Shown: positions 1 through 5,635 of the stretch, in pieces
Numbering within the stretch: the stretch's first letter is position 1
How the letters are laid out: each line of letters begins with the position of its first letter
Assembly: GCA_964491375.1 (NCBI GenBank)
Contig: CAZBGL010000335.1
Coordinates: forward strand, 1 to 8,967
Length of the DNA: 8,967 nucleotides
Reading direction: 5' to 3'
Origin: CAZBGL01 sp964491375
Lineage (GTDB): Bacteria; Desulfobacterota; Deferrisomatia; Deferrisomatales; Deferrisomataceae
Notes under the pieces: model-generated
The model's database searches: none
The model's input: only the letters and a program-made list of their open reading frames with translations
Told to the model about the DNA's origin: nothing
Position numbers and translations under genes: made by a program

Positions 1-531
1 AGGGTTGCGCTCCAGGTACATCTGCCACGCCCTCAACGCCCCTTCCAGATCGTTCAAGTCATACCGGAGCACGACCCCCAGGTTGAGCACGCTGTTCAGG
101 TGGCGGGGGTCGAGTTCGGCCGCCCGGCGGAACTCGGAGGCCGCTTTCTCGAAGTCGCCGATCCGGCGGTACATGATGGCCCGGTCGGTGATCACGTCGG
201 GGTCGTTGGGATCGAGTTCCAGGGCCTTGGTGTAGGCGTCGATGGCGTCCATGTACTGGTCCGTGTCGAAGTAGAGGTTCCCCAGTCGGACCCATGCGGG
301 CCGGTTGTCCGGGTCGCTTTCGACGATGTTCCGCAGTTCCCGTATTTCGGCTGCGAAGCTTCCAAGGGAGGCGGAGGGCGGGGCCACGGGACGGGCGACC
401 GTGCCCGGCGTGGGCGCGGGCTTGCGGGCGATCAGGTAGCCCGAAACGATCCCCACCACGAACCCCACCACCAGGCACCCCACCCCGGCCATCGCGGCCA
501 GGTCCGCGCGGATGTGCTTCGATCGGGGCAT
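1..531 (-). CDS. Membrane-anchored TPR-repeat protein (C-terminus cut by window edge)
   Basis: The minus-strand frame stays open from an ATG at 531-529 to the left edge, giving 177 residues with no stop. The N-terminus is basic (MPRSKHIR) and is followed by one glycine/valine-rich transmembrane segment at about residues 14-35 (GCLVVGFVVGIVSGYLI), then a proline-rich linker (38-53). From about residue 77 there are three tandem TPR units (about 77-110, 111-144, 145-177) with typical landmarks such as AWVRLGNLYF, AIDAYTKALELDPND and FRRAAELDP. An AGGAG element lies 6 nt before the ATG. Known of the family: TPR proteins with an N-terminal anchor are assembly or scaffold proteins, some of them CcmH/CycH- or PilF-like. 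The partner here cannot be told. The likely topology is inner-membrane anchored with the repeats in the periplasm, which is inferred. It is divergent from the HD-GYP gene. Confidence 0.85.
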   Translation of the reverse strand, partial: MPRSKHIRADLAAMAGVGCLVVGFVVGIVSGYLIARKPAPTPGTVARPVAPPSASLGSFAAEIRELRNIVESDPDNRPAWVRLGNLYFDTDQYMDAIDAYTKALELDPNDPDVITDRAIMYRRIGDFEKAASEFRRAAELDPRHLNSVLNLGVVLRYDLNDLEGALRAWQMYLERNP

Positions 532-551
532 GGCAACTCCTCGAACGGCAC

Positions 552-568
552 GCGCCGGGCACCGGCGC
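552..568. repeat. Perfect 7-bp hairpin in the TPR-gene leader
   Basis: GCGCCGG (552-558) and CCGGCGC (562-568) are perfect complements around a 3-nt loop, in the spacer between the divergent TPR and HD-GYP genes and 20 nt before the TPR start codon. No T-run follows on either strand, so it does not look like a terminator. It could be an operator or leader structure, or chance in GC-rich DNA. Confidence 0.3.
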
Positions 569-630
569 AACACGTGAACCGGGAAGGAGAGACGTTCATA
601 CCCGTGTGCGTCCGACGCTGTCAAGGCGGC

Positions 631-657
631 TCAAGCAAGAGGTGCCCGTGCCGATGA
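631..657 (+). promoter_or_regulatory. Candidate sigma-28 (FliA) promoter for the HD-GYP gene
   Basis: TCAAGCAA (631-638) and GCCGATGA (650-657) are separated by exactly 11 nt. The FliA consensus is TAAAGTTT-N11-GCCGATAA. The -10 half matches 7 of 8 positions and the -35 half 4 of 8 (T, A, A, G), with the correct spacing. It lies 40 nt before the start codon of the c-di-GMP phosphodiesterase and points towards it. Known: in many flagellated bacteria FliA drives late flagellar, chemotaxis and some c-di-GMP genes. The assignment rests on one motif match, so it is tentative. Confidence 0.35.
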
Positions 658-697
658 ACAACATACGCACCGCTTTCCCGGTTCCGGAAGTGCCGCC

Positions 698-1969
698 ATG
701 ATCAAGAAGATCCGGGTCGAGGACCTCGAAGTGGGGATGTTCGTCGAGGACTTCAACGTCCCCTGGATGGACCACCCTTTCCTCACGAACAAGAAGCGCA
801 TCCGGAACGCCCGGGAGATCGACCTCATCAAGGAACACGGCATCCGCGAGGTCTACATCAACACCGCAAAGGGCAAGGACAGCCCCAAGGCCATCTCTTT
901 GGAGGAGGCGGACCGGGAGGTCCGCAGGCAGATGGAAGAGGAGTTGCGGGACTCCACCCCGGAAGGAGCCGCTCCGCCTCCTGTGTCGCGCGAGCAGGCC
1001 GCGTTCGAAGAAGAGGTTGGACGGGCGCGGGCCGTTTACGCCGAGGCCAAGGCGTTGGTGAAGGACCTCCTGACGGACGCGCGCCTGGGCCGCAGCATCG
1101 ACGGCGATCGGGCAGCCCGCACCGTGGACAAAATGGTGGATTCCATCTTCCGGAATCCCGATGCCATCACGAGCCTTTCGCGCCTCAAGAGCTTCGACGA
1201 CTACACCTTCCAACACTCGGTCAACGTGGGCGTGCTGGCCCTGGCCCTGGGCCGGAGCCTGGGCATTGTGAGGGACGAGCTGCGCAGGCTGGGGATCGGC
1301 GCCCTCCTGCACGACGTGGGCAAGATGAGGGTTCCGGAGGGCATCTTGAACAAGCCCGCGCGCCTCACGGACGAAGAGTTTGCGCTCATGAAGACCCATC
1401 CCCTCCACGGCGCGAAGATCCTGATGGAGACCAAGGAGATCCCGGGCGAGAGCGCGGCCGTGGCCCTAAACCACCACGAGCGGTTCGATGGACACGGGTA
1501 TCCGAGGGGGCTCAAGGGCATGGCCATCGGCAAGTTCGGGCTGATCGCCGCCATCGTGGACGTGTACGATGCCATCACCTCCGACCGGGTCTACCACAGG
1601 GGCATGCCGAGCCATCAGGCCCTCCAGAAGATCTACGAGTGGTCCAAGACGGACTTCTACCCGGTGTACGTGCAGCGGTTCATCCAGGCGGTGGGCATCT
1701 ACCCCATCGGCTCGGTGGTACGCCTGGACACCGGGGAAATCGGGGTGGTCTGCCGGCAGAACCACGCCGACCTCCTGCGGCCCTGGGTGCGGGTGCTCAG
1801 GAGACCCTCCGGCGAACCCCTTCCCCATCCCGTGGACGTGGACCTCACCGAACCCGATCCCTCGGGAGAGAAACCCTTCGCCCGCTCGATCTCCGAGGCG
1901 CTGGAGCCCGGCGCCTTGGGGGTGGACGTGGACGTCGTCCTCGCCCCGGGGCGGGCCGAGGCAGCGTAG
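698..1969 (+). CDS. HD-GYP cyclic-di-GMP phosphodiesterase with N-terminal DUF3391-type domain
   Basis: 423-residue cytoplasmic enzyme expected to hydrolyse c-di-GMP to pGpG/GMP. Residues 1-60 (MIKKIRVEDLEVGMFVEDF...IREVYINT) match the DUF3391-type domain often placed before HD-GYP domains. A charged linker at about 64-130 follows. The HD-GYP core covers about 160-335 and keeps the metal ligands: H173 (QHS), H205-D206 with K209 (HDVGK), H234, H259-H260 and D288 (IVDVYD). The signature HGYP is at 266-269, followed by a second conserved block at 275-303. The last 90 residues carry the usual tail of this subfamily (GIYPIGSVVRLDTGE, 333-347). GGAAG at 686-690, 7 nt from the ATG, supports the start. 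No transmembrane or receiver domain is present, so any input would come through the N-terminal domain. Only weak GC hairpins (for example 1980-2003) without T-runs follow the stop. Confidence 0.95.
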   Translation: MIKKIRVEDLEVGMFVEDFNVPWMDHPFLTNKKRIRNAREIDLIKEHGIREVYINTAKGKDSPKAISLEEADREVRRQMEEELRDSTPEGAAPPPVSREQAAFEEEVGRARAVYAEAKALVKDLLTDARLGRSIDGDRAARTVDKMVDSIFRNPDAITSLSRLKSFDDYTFQHSVNVGVLALALGRSLGIVRDELRRLGIGALLHDVGKMRVPEGILNKPARLTDEEFALMKTHPLHGAKILMETKEIPGESAAVALNHHERFDGHGYPRGLKGMAIGKFGLIAAIVDVYDAITSDRVYHRGMPSHQALQKIYEWSKTDFYPVYVQRFIQAVGIYPIGSVVRLDTGEIGVVCRQNHADLLRPWVRVLRRPSGEPLPHPVDVDLTEPDPSGEKPFARSISEALEPGALGVDVDVVLAPGRAEAA

Positions 1970-2133
1970 CCCGCAACTCGGCCCTGCGGGGCGTCTCGGG
2001 GCCCTTCCTCCCCCACGGAAAGCCTGGGCCGGTGCACGCGGGGCCAGGACCTTTCTCCATGGGGTACTTCCAGAAGGCGCCCGTAAGAAGCGATCCGCGG
2101 ACGGGCGCGCAGGGAACGTGCCGTGTCGGGGTG

Positions 2134-2166
2134 CTGGTCAACCTTCTGCAGATTTGGGTTGACTAG
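2134..2166. promoter_or_regulatory. Candidate BirA (biotin repressor) operator upstream of bioY
   Basis: CTGGTCAACC (2134-2143) and GGTTGACTAG (2157-2166) form an inverted repeat of 10-nt arms with one mismatch and a 13-nt spacer. The form recalls the BirA box TTGTAAACC-N14/15-GGTTTACAA: the inner core GTCAACC...GGTTGAC differs from GTAAACC...GGTTTAC by one symmetric substitution per arm, and the spacer is one or two nt shorter. It lies 68 nt before the bioY start codon and its right arm contains the likely -35 hexamer, so bound BirA-biotinyl-AMP could block RNA polymerase. The inverted repeat is directly visible. The BirA assignment is inferred from form plus the neighbouring biotin gene. 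Confidence 0.6.
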
Positions 2167-2186
2167 TGCTCTGGCCTGGGTGTAGG
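2159..2186 (+). promoter_or_regulatory. Candidate sigma-70 promoter for bioY
   Basis: TTGACT (2159-2164) matches 5 of 6 positions of the -35 consensus. TGTAGG (2181-2186), after a 16-nt spacer, matches the -10 consensus at only 3 of 6. The -35 lies inside the right arm of the BirA-like inverted repeat, which is an expected arrangement for repression. The leader before the start codon would be about 40 nt. Confidence 0.4.
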
Positions 2187-2234
2187 AAACGGCGACGCGA
2201 CAACGTCTGGTGTTCCGAATTGGCACGAGGGAAG

Positions 2235-2816
2235 ATGGTTCTCATGGAGGACACCCGCTATTCCGGCAGGGATCTCGCGCTGGCGGGGCTCTTCGCAGCT
2301 CTCACCGCGGCAGGGGCCCACCTCAGGATCCCCCTTGAACCCGTACCGTTCACCCTCCAGCCCCTGGTGGTGATGCTGGCAGGTGTGGTGCTGCGGCCCC
2401 GGGTGGCGCTCCTCTCCCAGGTGGCCTACGTGGTGGTGGGCCTCCTGGGACTCCCGGTGTTCGCCCGGGGAGGCGGGCCCGCGTACGTGCTCCAGCCCAC
2501 GTTCGGGTTCCTGGTCGGGTTCGTGGTGGGAGTATGGGTCATCGCGCGGGTCGTACACGGAGGGGAGTCCGCCCCCACCGGCCCGGGCACGGTGCGCACT
2601 GTGGCGGGGCTCCTGGCCGGCCTGACCGTGGTGTACGCCTGCGGGATCGCAGGGCTGTACGTGAACCTGGCGCTCGTGCAGGGCAAGGTCTCGGTGTTCA
2701 GCAAGGTGGTCTGGGGGCTGGGGGGCTACCTGGTGCTGGACCTGGTCAAGGTGGGGATCGCGGCCGCCCTGGCCTGGCCGGTGCGGCGGGCGGTCACCCC
2801 GGGCGCGACGGGGTGA
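2235..2816 (+). CDS. bioY: BioY biotin transporter (S component)
   Basis: 193-residue integral membrane protein that binds and imports biotin, either alone or with ECF-type BioMN energizing subunits. No bioM or bioN is visible here, so it may act as a solo BioY or share an ECF module encoded elsewhere. Family landmarks are present: PVPFTLQP (37-43), the LGLPVFARGGGPAYVLQPTFGFLVGF block (71-96), and a C-terminal helix with D169 and K172 (VLDLVKVGIAAA) resembling the conserved Asp/Lys signature. About six hydrophobic helices span 14-182, and the length is typical of the family (about 180-200). The ATG at 2235 has GAGG at 2227-2230, a short 4-nt spacing. An in-frame ATG at 2244 is an equally possible start. 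An upstream in-frame GTG at 2166 lies inside the operator and was not used. The gene stands alone. Confidence 0.95.
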   Translation: MVLMEDTRYSGRDLALAGLFAALTAAGAHLRIPLEPVPFTLQPLVVMLAGVVLRPRVALLSQVAYVVVGLLGLPVFARGGGPAYVLQPTFGFLVGFVVGVWVIARVVHGGESAPTGPGTVRTVAGLLAGLTVVYACGIAGLYVNLALVQGKVSVFSKVVWGLGGYLVLDLVKVGIAAALAWPVRRAVTPGATG

Positions 2817-2833
2817 AGGGGGGACCAAGTCCC

Positions 2834-2864
2834 GGGCCCGTTTCCGCTCGAGGCCACGGCCTCG
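2834..2864 (-). repeat. Inverted dispersed repeat, copy 1 (31 bp)
   Basis: Read on the minus strand, this stretch begins CGAGGCCGTGGCC and ends AGCGGAAACGGGCCC. It matches 29 of 31 positions of 3378-3408 on the plus strand. Its 5' half is itself a perfect palindrome, TCGAGGCC-AC-GGCCTCGA (2848-2865). It begins 17 nt after the bioY stop codon, so it could be transcribed as a hairpin at the bioY 3' end. There is no T-run. Confidence 0.75.
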
Positions 2865-2925
2865 ATATCAGGAATCAGAGGACAGACGTCAGGGGACAGG
2901 ATCATTTTCTGCCCTCTGAATCCTG
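2865..2925. repeat. Heptad-periodic CAG/CTG block forming an imperfect inverted repeat
   Basis: Five CAG triplets fall exactly 7 nt apart (2869, 2876, 2883, 2890, 2897), giving units ATATCAG, GAATCAG, AGGACAG, ACGTCAG and GGGACAG. After a TTTT centre, three CTG triplets also fall 7 nt apart (2909, 2916, 2923). The two halves are complementary: GGAATCAGAGGACAGA (2871-2886) pairs with TCTGCCCTCTGAATCC (2908-2923) with two mismatches. It therefore reads both as a degenerate heptanucleotide tandem array and as a possible long hairpin. Its function is unknown. Confidence 0.7.
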
Positions 2926-2945
2926 ACCCCTTCCAAGTGACTTCT

Positions 2946-2973
2946 CGCTCGGAAACCTCAGGGCTGCGGTGAC
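2946..2973 (+). repeat. 28-bp direct repeat, copy 1
   Basis: It begins CGCTCGGAAACC and ends GCGGTGAC. It matches 3174-3201 at 25 of 28 positions, and all three differences are T here against C there. The ten-base core GCTCGGAAAC (2947-2956) recurs exactly at 3132-3141 and 3175-3184. Confidence 0.75.
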
Positions 2974-3131
2974 GCCTGCGGCGCAACCCTCTCGGATTTC
3001 TACCGATTCGAGCCGACCGCTCCACGCCGGCCCGGGACCCGTGGCATTCCGTCACATGTTTCGCCCGGGAGGGCCCCCTGGCTCGGGCGGGCGCGAACAC
3101 GCAGCATGCAACCTCGCCGCGGCAACCCGCT

Positions 3132-3141
3132 GCTCGGAAAC
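3132..3141 (+). repeat. Isolated copy of the GCTCGGAAAC core
   Basis: Exact third occurrence of the ten-base core shared by the two 28-bp repeats. The flanks (CGCCCGGCGAGC downstream) do not match the longer copies well, so this is a core-only or decayed copy. Confidence 0.5.
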
Positions 3142-3173
3142 GCCCGGCGAGCACCCTCGGGTTACGCCCTTGC

Positions 3174-3201
3174 CGCTCGGAAACCCCAGGGCCGCGGCGA
3201 C
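3174..3201 (+). repeat. 28-bp direct repeat, copy 2
   Basis: Matches 2946-2973 at 25 of 28 positions, 228 bp downstream and in the same orientation. It runs directly into the REP-like element that begins with CTGTAGGAGC, so the two may form one larger repeat unit. Confidence 0.75.
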
Positions 3202-3224
3202 TGTAGGAGCCGCGCCCGCGCCTC
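3202..3224 (+). repeat. REP-like palindrome with GTAG head (copy A)
   Basis: The head TGTAG is followed by an imperfect stem: GAG (3207-3209) pairs with CTC (3222-3224) and CGCG (3211-3214) with CGCG (3217-3220), with one C-C mismatch between them. A GTAG/GTGG tetranucleotide at the foot of a palindrome is the hallmark of REP elements mobilised by RAYT transposases. The opening CTGTAGGAGC (3201-3210) matches 9 of 10 bases of the second element, 3649-3673, read on the other strand. Confidence 0.5.
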
Positions 3225-3377
3225 GCAGGGGACCCTCCCGGGCATGGGCGCTCACAGGGGTTCATCCACCGAGCCCGGGGCCCGGAGCCGCGCAGGGGTT
3301 AGGAGGCCAGACGCCGTCGCCTCCCGAGCCCACCGGCCGTGCACGCGAGCGGCACGATGGCTTCCGAGCAGCACCGC

Positions 3378-3408
3378 CGAGGCCGTGGCCCCAAGCGGAA
3401 ACGGGCCC
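3378..3408 (+). repeat. Inverted dispersed repeat, copy 2 (31 bp)
   Basis: Matches the reverse complement of 2834-2864 at 29 of 31 positions. The two mismatches fall in the centre (CCA here against TCG), which breaks the internal palindrome seen in copy 1. After the matched block this copy has one extra C before GGG. The two copies are about 0.5 kb apart in opposite orientation. Confidence 0.75.
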
Positions 3409-3648
3409 CGGGCTCACCCCTGAAACAAATCCCGCAACGTCACTTTCTGCAAACAGGCCGCCCCACGGCCTACCGGAGTTGATATCTGACTGCGACTCCA
3501 GGCCCCTGGCGGCGCTAAGACGTGCGGGCGGTGTACTTTTGCTTCGTCTCGGGCTGGGCACGGGGCTTGGTATGTGAGGGGGCCTGCCCGGGATTCGGAT
3601 GGTTGCGCGTGTACGCCGGCCGTGGGTGGGAGGGACTGGAGACCGATC

Positions 3649-3673
3649 GCGACCTAGAGGTCGCTCCCACAGG
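3649..3673 (-). repeat. REP-like palindrome with GTGG head (copy B)
   Basis: On the minus strand it reads CCTGTGGGAGC and then a palindrome. GCGACCT (3649-3655) and AGGTCGC (3658-3664) are perfect 7-bp arms around 2 nt, with GCTCCCACAGG (3663-3673) as the head side. The CTGTRGGAGC head plus hairpin architecture is shared with 3202-3224, in the opposite orientation. Confidence 0.55.
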
Positions 3674-3830
3674 TTCAGGCTCCTGCGCGGCCCCGGGCCC
3701 GGGAAAGTTGGGGCGGCCCGGGGGCTGGGATGTTCGAAGCGAAGCCCGGACCTTTTCACCTTTTGGCGTGCTTGGCGCTGAGCCACCCCCTATCTCACCA
3801 GTGGGAGGAGAAGCTGGGGGTGAAGGGATG

Positions 3831-3862
3831 GGGGGCGCCGGAGCGCGGGCTCCGGCACCCCC
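3831..3862. terminator. Strong GC hairpin at the 3' end of the synthetase gene
   Basis: GGGGG-C-GCCGGAGC (3831-3844) pairs with GCTCCGGC-A-CCCCC (3849-3862): 13 base pairs with one internal mismatch and a GCGG loop. It lies 15 nt beyond the stop codon of the minus-strand acyl-CoA synthetase, where a terminator is expected. No T-run follows on that strand (TCCCTTCACCCC comes next), so it is not a canonical intrinsic terminator. It may stabilise the mRNA 3' end or terminate by a U-tail-independent route. Confidence 0.45.
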
Positions 3863-3877
3863 GGGGCAGCAACCGGT

Positions 3878-5575
3878 TTAGGCCTTCTTGCCGAGCTTGC
3901 GCTCCTCTTCGAGTTTCCGGAGTTCCACCCGGCGGATCTTGCCCGAGACGGTCTTGGGCAGTTCGTTCACGAACTCGACCTCGCGGGGGTACTTGTAGGG
4001 GGCGGTTTCGCGCTTCACGTGCTCCTGGAGCTCCTTGACGAGATCTCCCGAGGGCTCGTACCCCGGTGCGAGGATCACGAAGGCCTTGACAACGGTCCCG
4101 CGCAGCGGATCGGGGGAGCCCACCACGGCGCTCTCGGCCACGGCCGGGTGGCTCTGGAGGGCGCTCTCCACCTCGAAGGGACCGATCCGGTATCCCGACG
4201 CCTTGATCACGTCGTCGGCCCGGCCCACGAACCAGAAGTAGCCGTCTTCGTCCTTGTAGGCCTTGTCGCCGGTGAAGTACCAGTCGCCCACGAACGCCTC
4301 GGCCGTGGCCTCGGGGTTTTTCCAGTAGCCGCGGAACAGCCCCACGGGGTGCTCGGGTTTGACGCGGACCGCGATGTGCCCTTCCTCGCCCACCGGAACG
4401 GGCCGGCCGTCGTCGTCCACCACGTCCACGTGGAACCCCGGGACCGGCCGGCCCATGGAGCCCGGTTTCACCGGCGTGCCGGGGAAGTTGGCGATGAGGT
4501 TGACGGTTTCGGTCTGGCCGTACCCGTCGTAGATGGTGGTGCCGGTGTGCTCCTTCCAGACGCGGATCACCTCGGGGTTCAGGGGCTCACCGGCCGAACA
4601 CGAGTGGCGCAGGCTCGACAGGTCGTACCGGCTCAGGTCCTCGAGGATGAGCATGCGGTAGGCCGTGGGCGGCGCGCAGAAGGTGGTCACCCCGCACCTC
4701 TCGATGAGCTCCAGGTGGATCTTGGGGTCGAACCGGCCGGCCGCGTCGTGCACCATGACGGCGGCACCGATCTGCCACTGGCCGAACAGCTTGCCCCAGG
4801 CGGCCTTGGCCCACCCCGTGTCGGAGAGCGTCCAGTGGAGGTCGGTGGGCTTGAGATCCTGCCAGAACTTGGCGGTCACGATGTGGCCGATGCCGTACGA
4901 GGCCTGGGTGTGGGGGACCATCTTCGGGTACTTGGTCGTGCCCGAGGTGAAGTAGATGAGCATCACGTCATCCGAGCGGGTGGGGGCCACATCGGCCCGG
5001 TCGAGCCTGGGCGAGGCGGCCTCCATGAGATCTTCGTAGGTTTCCCATCCCTCCTTTCGGGCGCCCACGCACACGAACCGGCGCAGCGAGGGACAGTCGG
5101 CCCGCACCTCGTCCACCTTGTCGGTGTGCTCGTGCCAAACCACGGCCGCGGCCGCCTCGGCCTGGTTCACCCGGTAGCGCACGTCGTTGGGCACCAGGAT
5201 GTTCGGGGACGGCAGGGGGATCACCCCCAGCTTGATGCTGCCCAGCATCACCGCGTACCACTCGATCCGGCGGGGCACCATGACGAACACCCGGTCCCCC
5301 TTTTGGAGGCCCAGATCCCGCAGCACGTTGGCAAACCGGTTGGAGAGGAGCTTGAGGTCGTGAAAAGTGACGTTGCGGATGTCGGTGCCGGTACGGTCGG
5401 CCCACACCATGGCGAGTTTGGTTCGATCCTGGGCCCAGCGGTCCACCACGTCGAACCCGAAGTTGAAGTGCTCCGGCACCTCCAGGCAGAACGTGCGGCA
5501 GGTCTCCGGGTAGTCCCGCAGGTTGGGCCCTTGCAGGTTGACGGGTGCGTTGTCATAGGGGGTGGTTGGGTTCAC
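3878..5575 (-). CDS. Acyl-CoA synthetase, AMP-forming (medium-chain ACSM-like)
   Basis: 565-residue soluble ligase of the ANL superfamily, expected to activate a carboxylic acid to acyl-AMP and then acyl-CoA. Core motifs run in order: phosphate-binding loop YFTSGTTKYPKMV (208-220), APPTAYRML (301-309), GYGQTET (351-357), YFTGD with D437, hinge GRADD (451-455), KASGYRIGPFEVE (458-470), and PKTVSGK with catalytic K546. The WTLSDTGWAKAAWGKLFGQW region (248-267) and overall length resemble ACSM-type medium-chain and branched-chain enzymes rather than acetyl-CoA synthetases, which are about 650 residues. A benzoate- or other aryl-CoA ligase cannot be excluded from sequence alone. The start is a GTG with a strong GGAGGAGGAG 5 nt upstream, and no better ATG exists. 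It stands alone, convergent with bioY and divergent from the PilZ operon. Substrate is unassigned. Confidence 0.92.
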   Translation of the reverse strand: MNPTTPYDNAPVNLQGPNLRDYPETCRTFCLEVPEHFNFGFDVVDRWAQDRTKLAMVWADRTGTDIRNVTFHDLKLLSNRFANVLRDLGLQKGDRVFVMVPRRIEWYAVMLGSIKLGVIPLPSPNILVPNDVRYRVNQAEAAAAVVWHEHTDKVDEVRADCPSLRRFVCVGARKEGWETYEDLMEAASPRLDRADVAPTRSDDVMLIYFTSGTTKYPKMVPHTQASYGIGHIVTAKFWQDLKPTDLHWTLSDTGWAKAAWGKLFGQWQIGAAVMVHDAAGRFDPKIHLELIERCGVTTFCAPPTAYRMLILEDLSRYDLSSLRHSCSAGEPLNPEVIRVWKEHTGTTIYDGYGQTETVNLIANFPGTPVKPGSMGRPVPGFHVDVVDDDGRPVPVGEEGHIAVRVKPEHPVGLFRGYWKNPEATAEAFVGDWYFTGDKAYKDEDGYFWFVGRADDVIKASGYRIGPFEVESALQSHPAVAESAVVGSPDPLRGTVVKAFVILAPGYEPSGDLVKELQEHVKRETAPYKYPREVEFVNELPKTVSGKIRRVELRKLEEERKLGKKA

Positions 5576-5595
5576 GGCAACTCCTCCTCCACGGG

Positions 5596-5635
5596 TGTGA
5601 ATGTAAGGCGAAAAAGTTCACAAAAAATGAATGTA
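5596..5635. promoter_or_regulatory. AT-rich putative control region of the synthetase gene with repeated TGAATGTA
   Basis: TGAATGTA occurs at 5598-5605 and again at 5628-5635, exactly 30 bp apart (about three helical turns). Between them TGTGAA (5596-5601) and TTCACA (5617-5622) make a 6-bp inverted repeat with a 15-nt spacer. The segment is strikingly AT-rich against its surroundings and lies just upstream of the synthetase ribosome site. No convincing -35/-10 pair was found. Operator function for a fatty-acid-type regulator is only inferred. Confidence 0.35.

Larger units (their letters stand above)
2817..3877. other. 1.06-kb gene-free, repeat-rich spacer between convergent genes
   Basis: bioY ends at 2816 and the minus-strand synthetase gene ends at 3878, so this is a convergent spacer, unusually long for a compact genome. 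Open frames exist on both strands, but they are rich in P, R, G and A, have no recognisable domains and lack convincing ribosome sites. They are what random GC-rich DNA yields. The stretch instead holds inverted and direct repeats, a 7-bp-periodic block, REP-like palindromes and a strong hairpin, listed separately. A locally AT-richer patch lies around 3420-3455. No transposase remnant was recognised. Confidence 0.7.

Noticed and set aside
532..697. c-di-GMP (GEMM) riboswitch upstream of the HD-GYP gene, or at 5576-5875 upstream of the PilZ gene
   Set aside because: I looked for the conserved GEMM core and GNRA-receptor pattern and saw neither. Only simple hairpins are present.
2218..2231. 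GAATTGGCACGAGG resembling the cDNA-library adaptor GAATTCGGCACGAGG
   Set aside because: One base is missing, and the sequence continues naturally into the bioY ribosome site and start, so vector contamination is unlikely.
2166..2234. GTG at 2166 as an upstream start for bioY
   Set aside because: It falls within the BirA-like operator and candidate promoter. The added residues (LWPGCRKRRRDN...) are not BioY-like, and the ATG at 2235 has its own GAGG site.
2220..2236. TTGGCACGAGG as a sigma-54 -24 element
   Set aside because: The matching -12 element (TTGC) is missing at the required spacing, and the stretch is the bioY ribosome site region.
2946..3201. CRISPR-like array from the GCTCGGAAAC repeats
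   Set aside because: Only three core copies at irregular spacing (185 and 43 nt), with no uniform spacers and no cas genes.
2969..3786. Open frames of about 170-200 codons on both strands of the convergent spacer
   Set aside because: Low-complexity P/R/G/A composition, no ribosome site, no domain, and both strands are open equally. They also run through the repeats.
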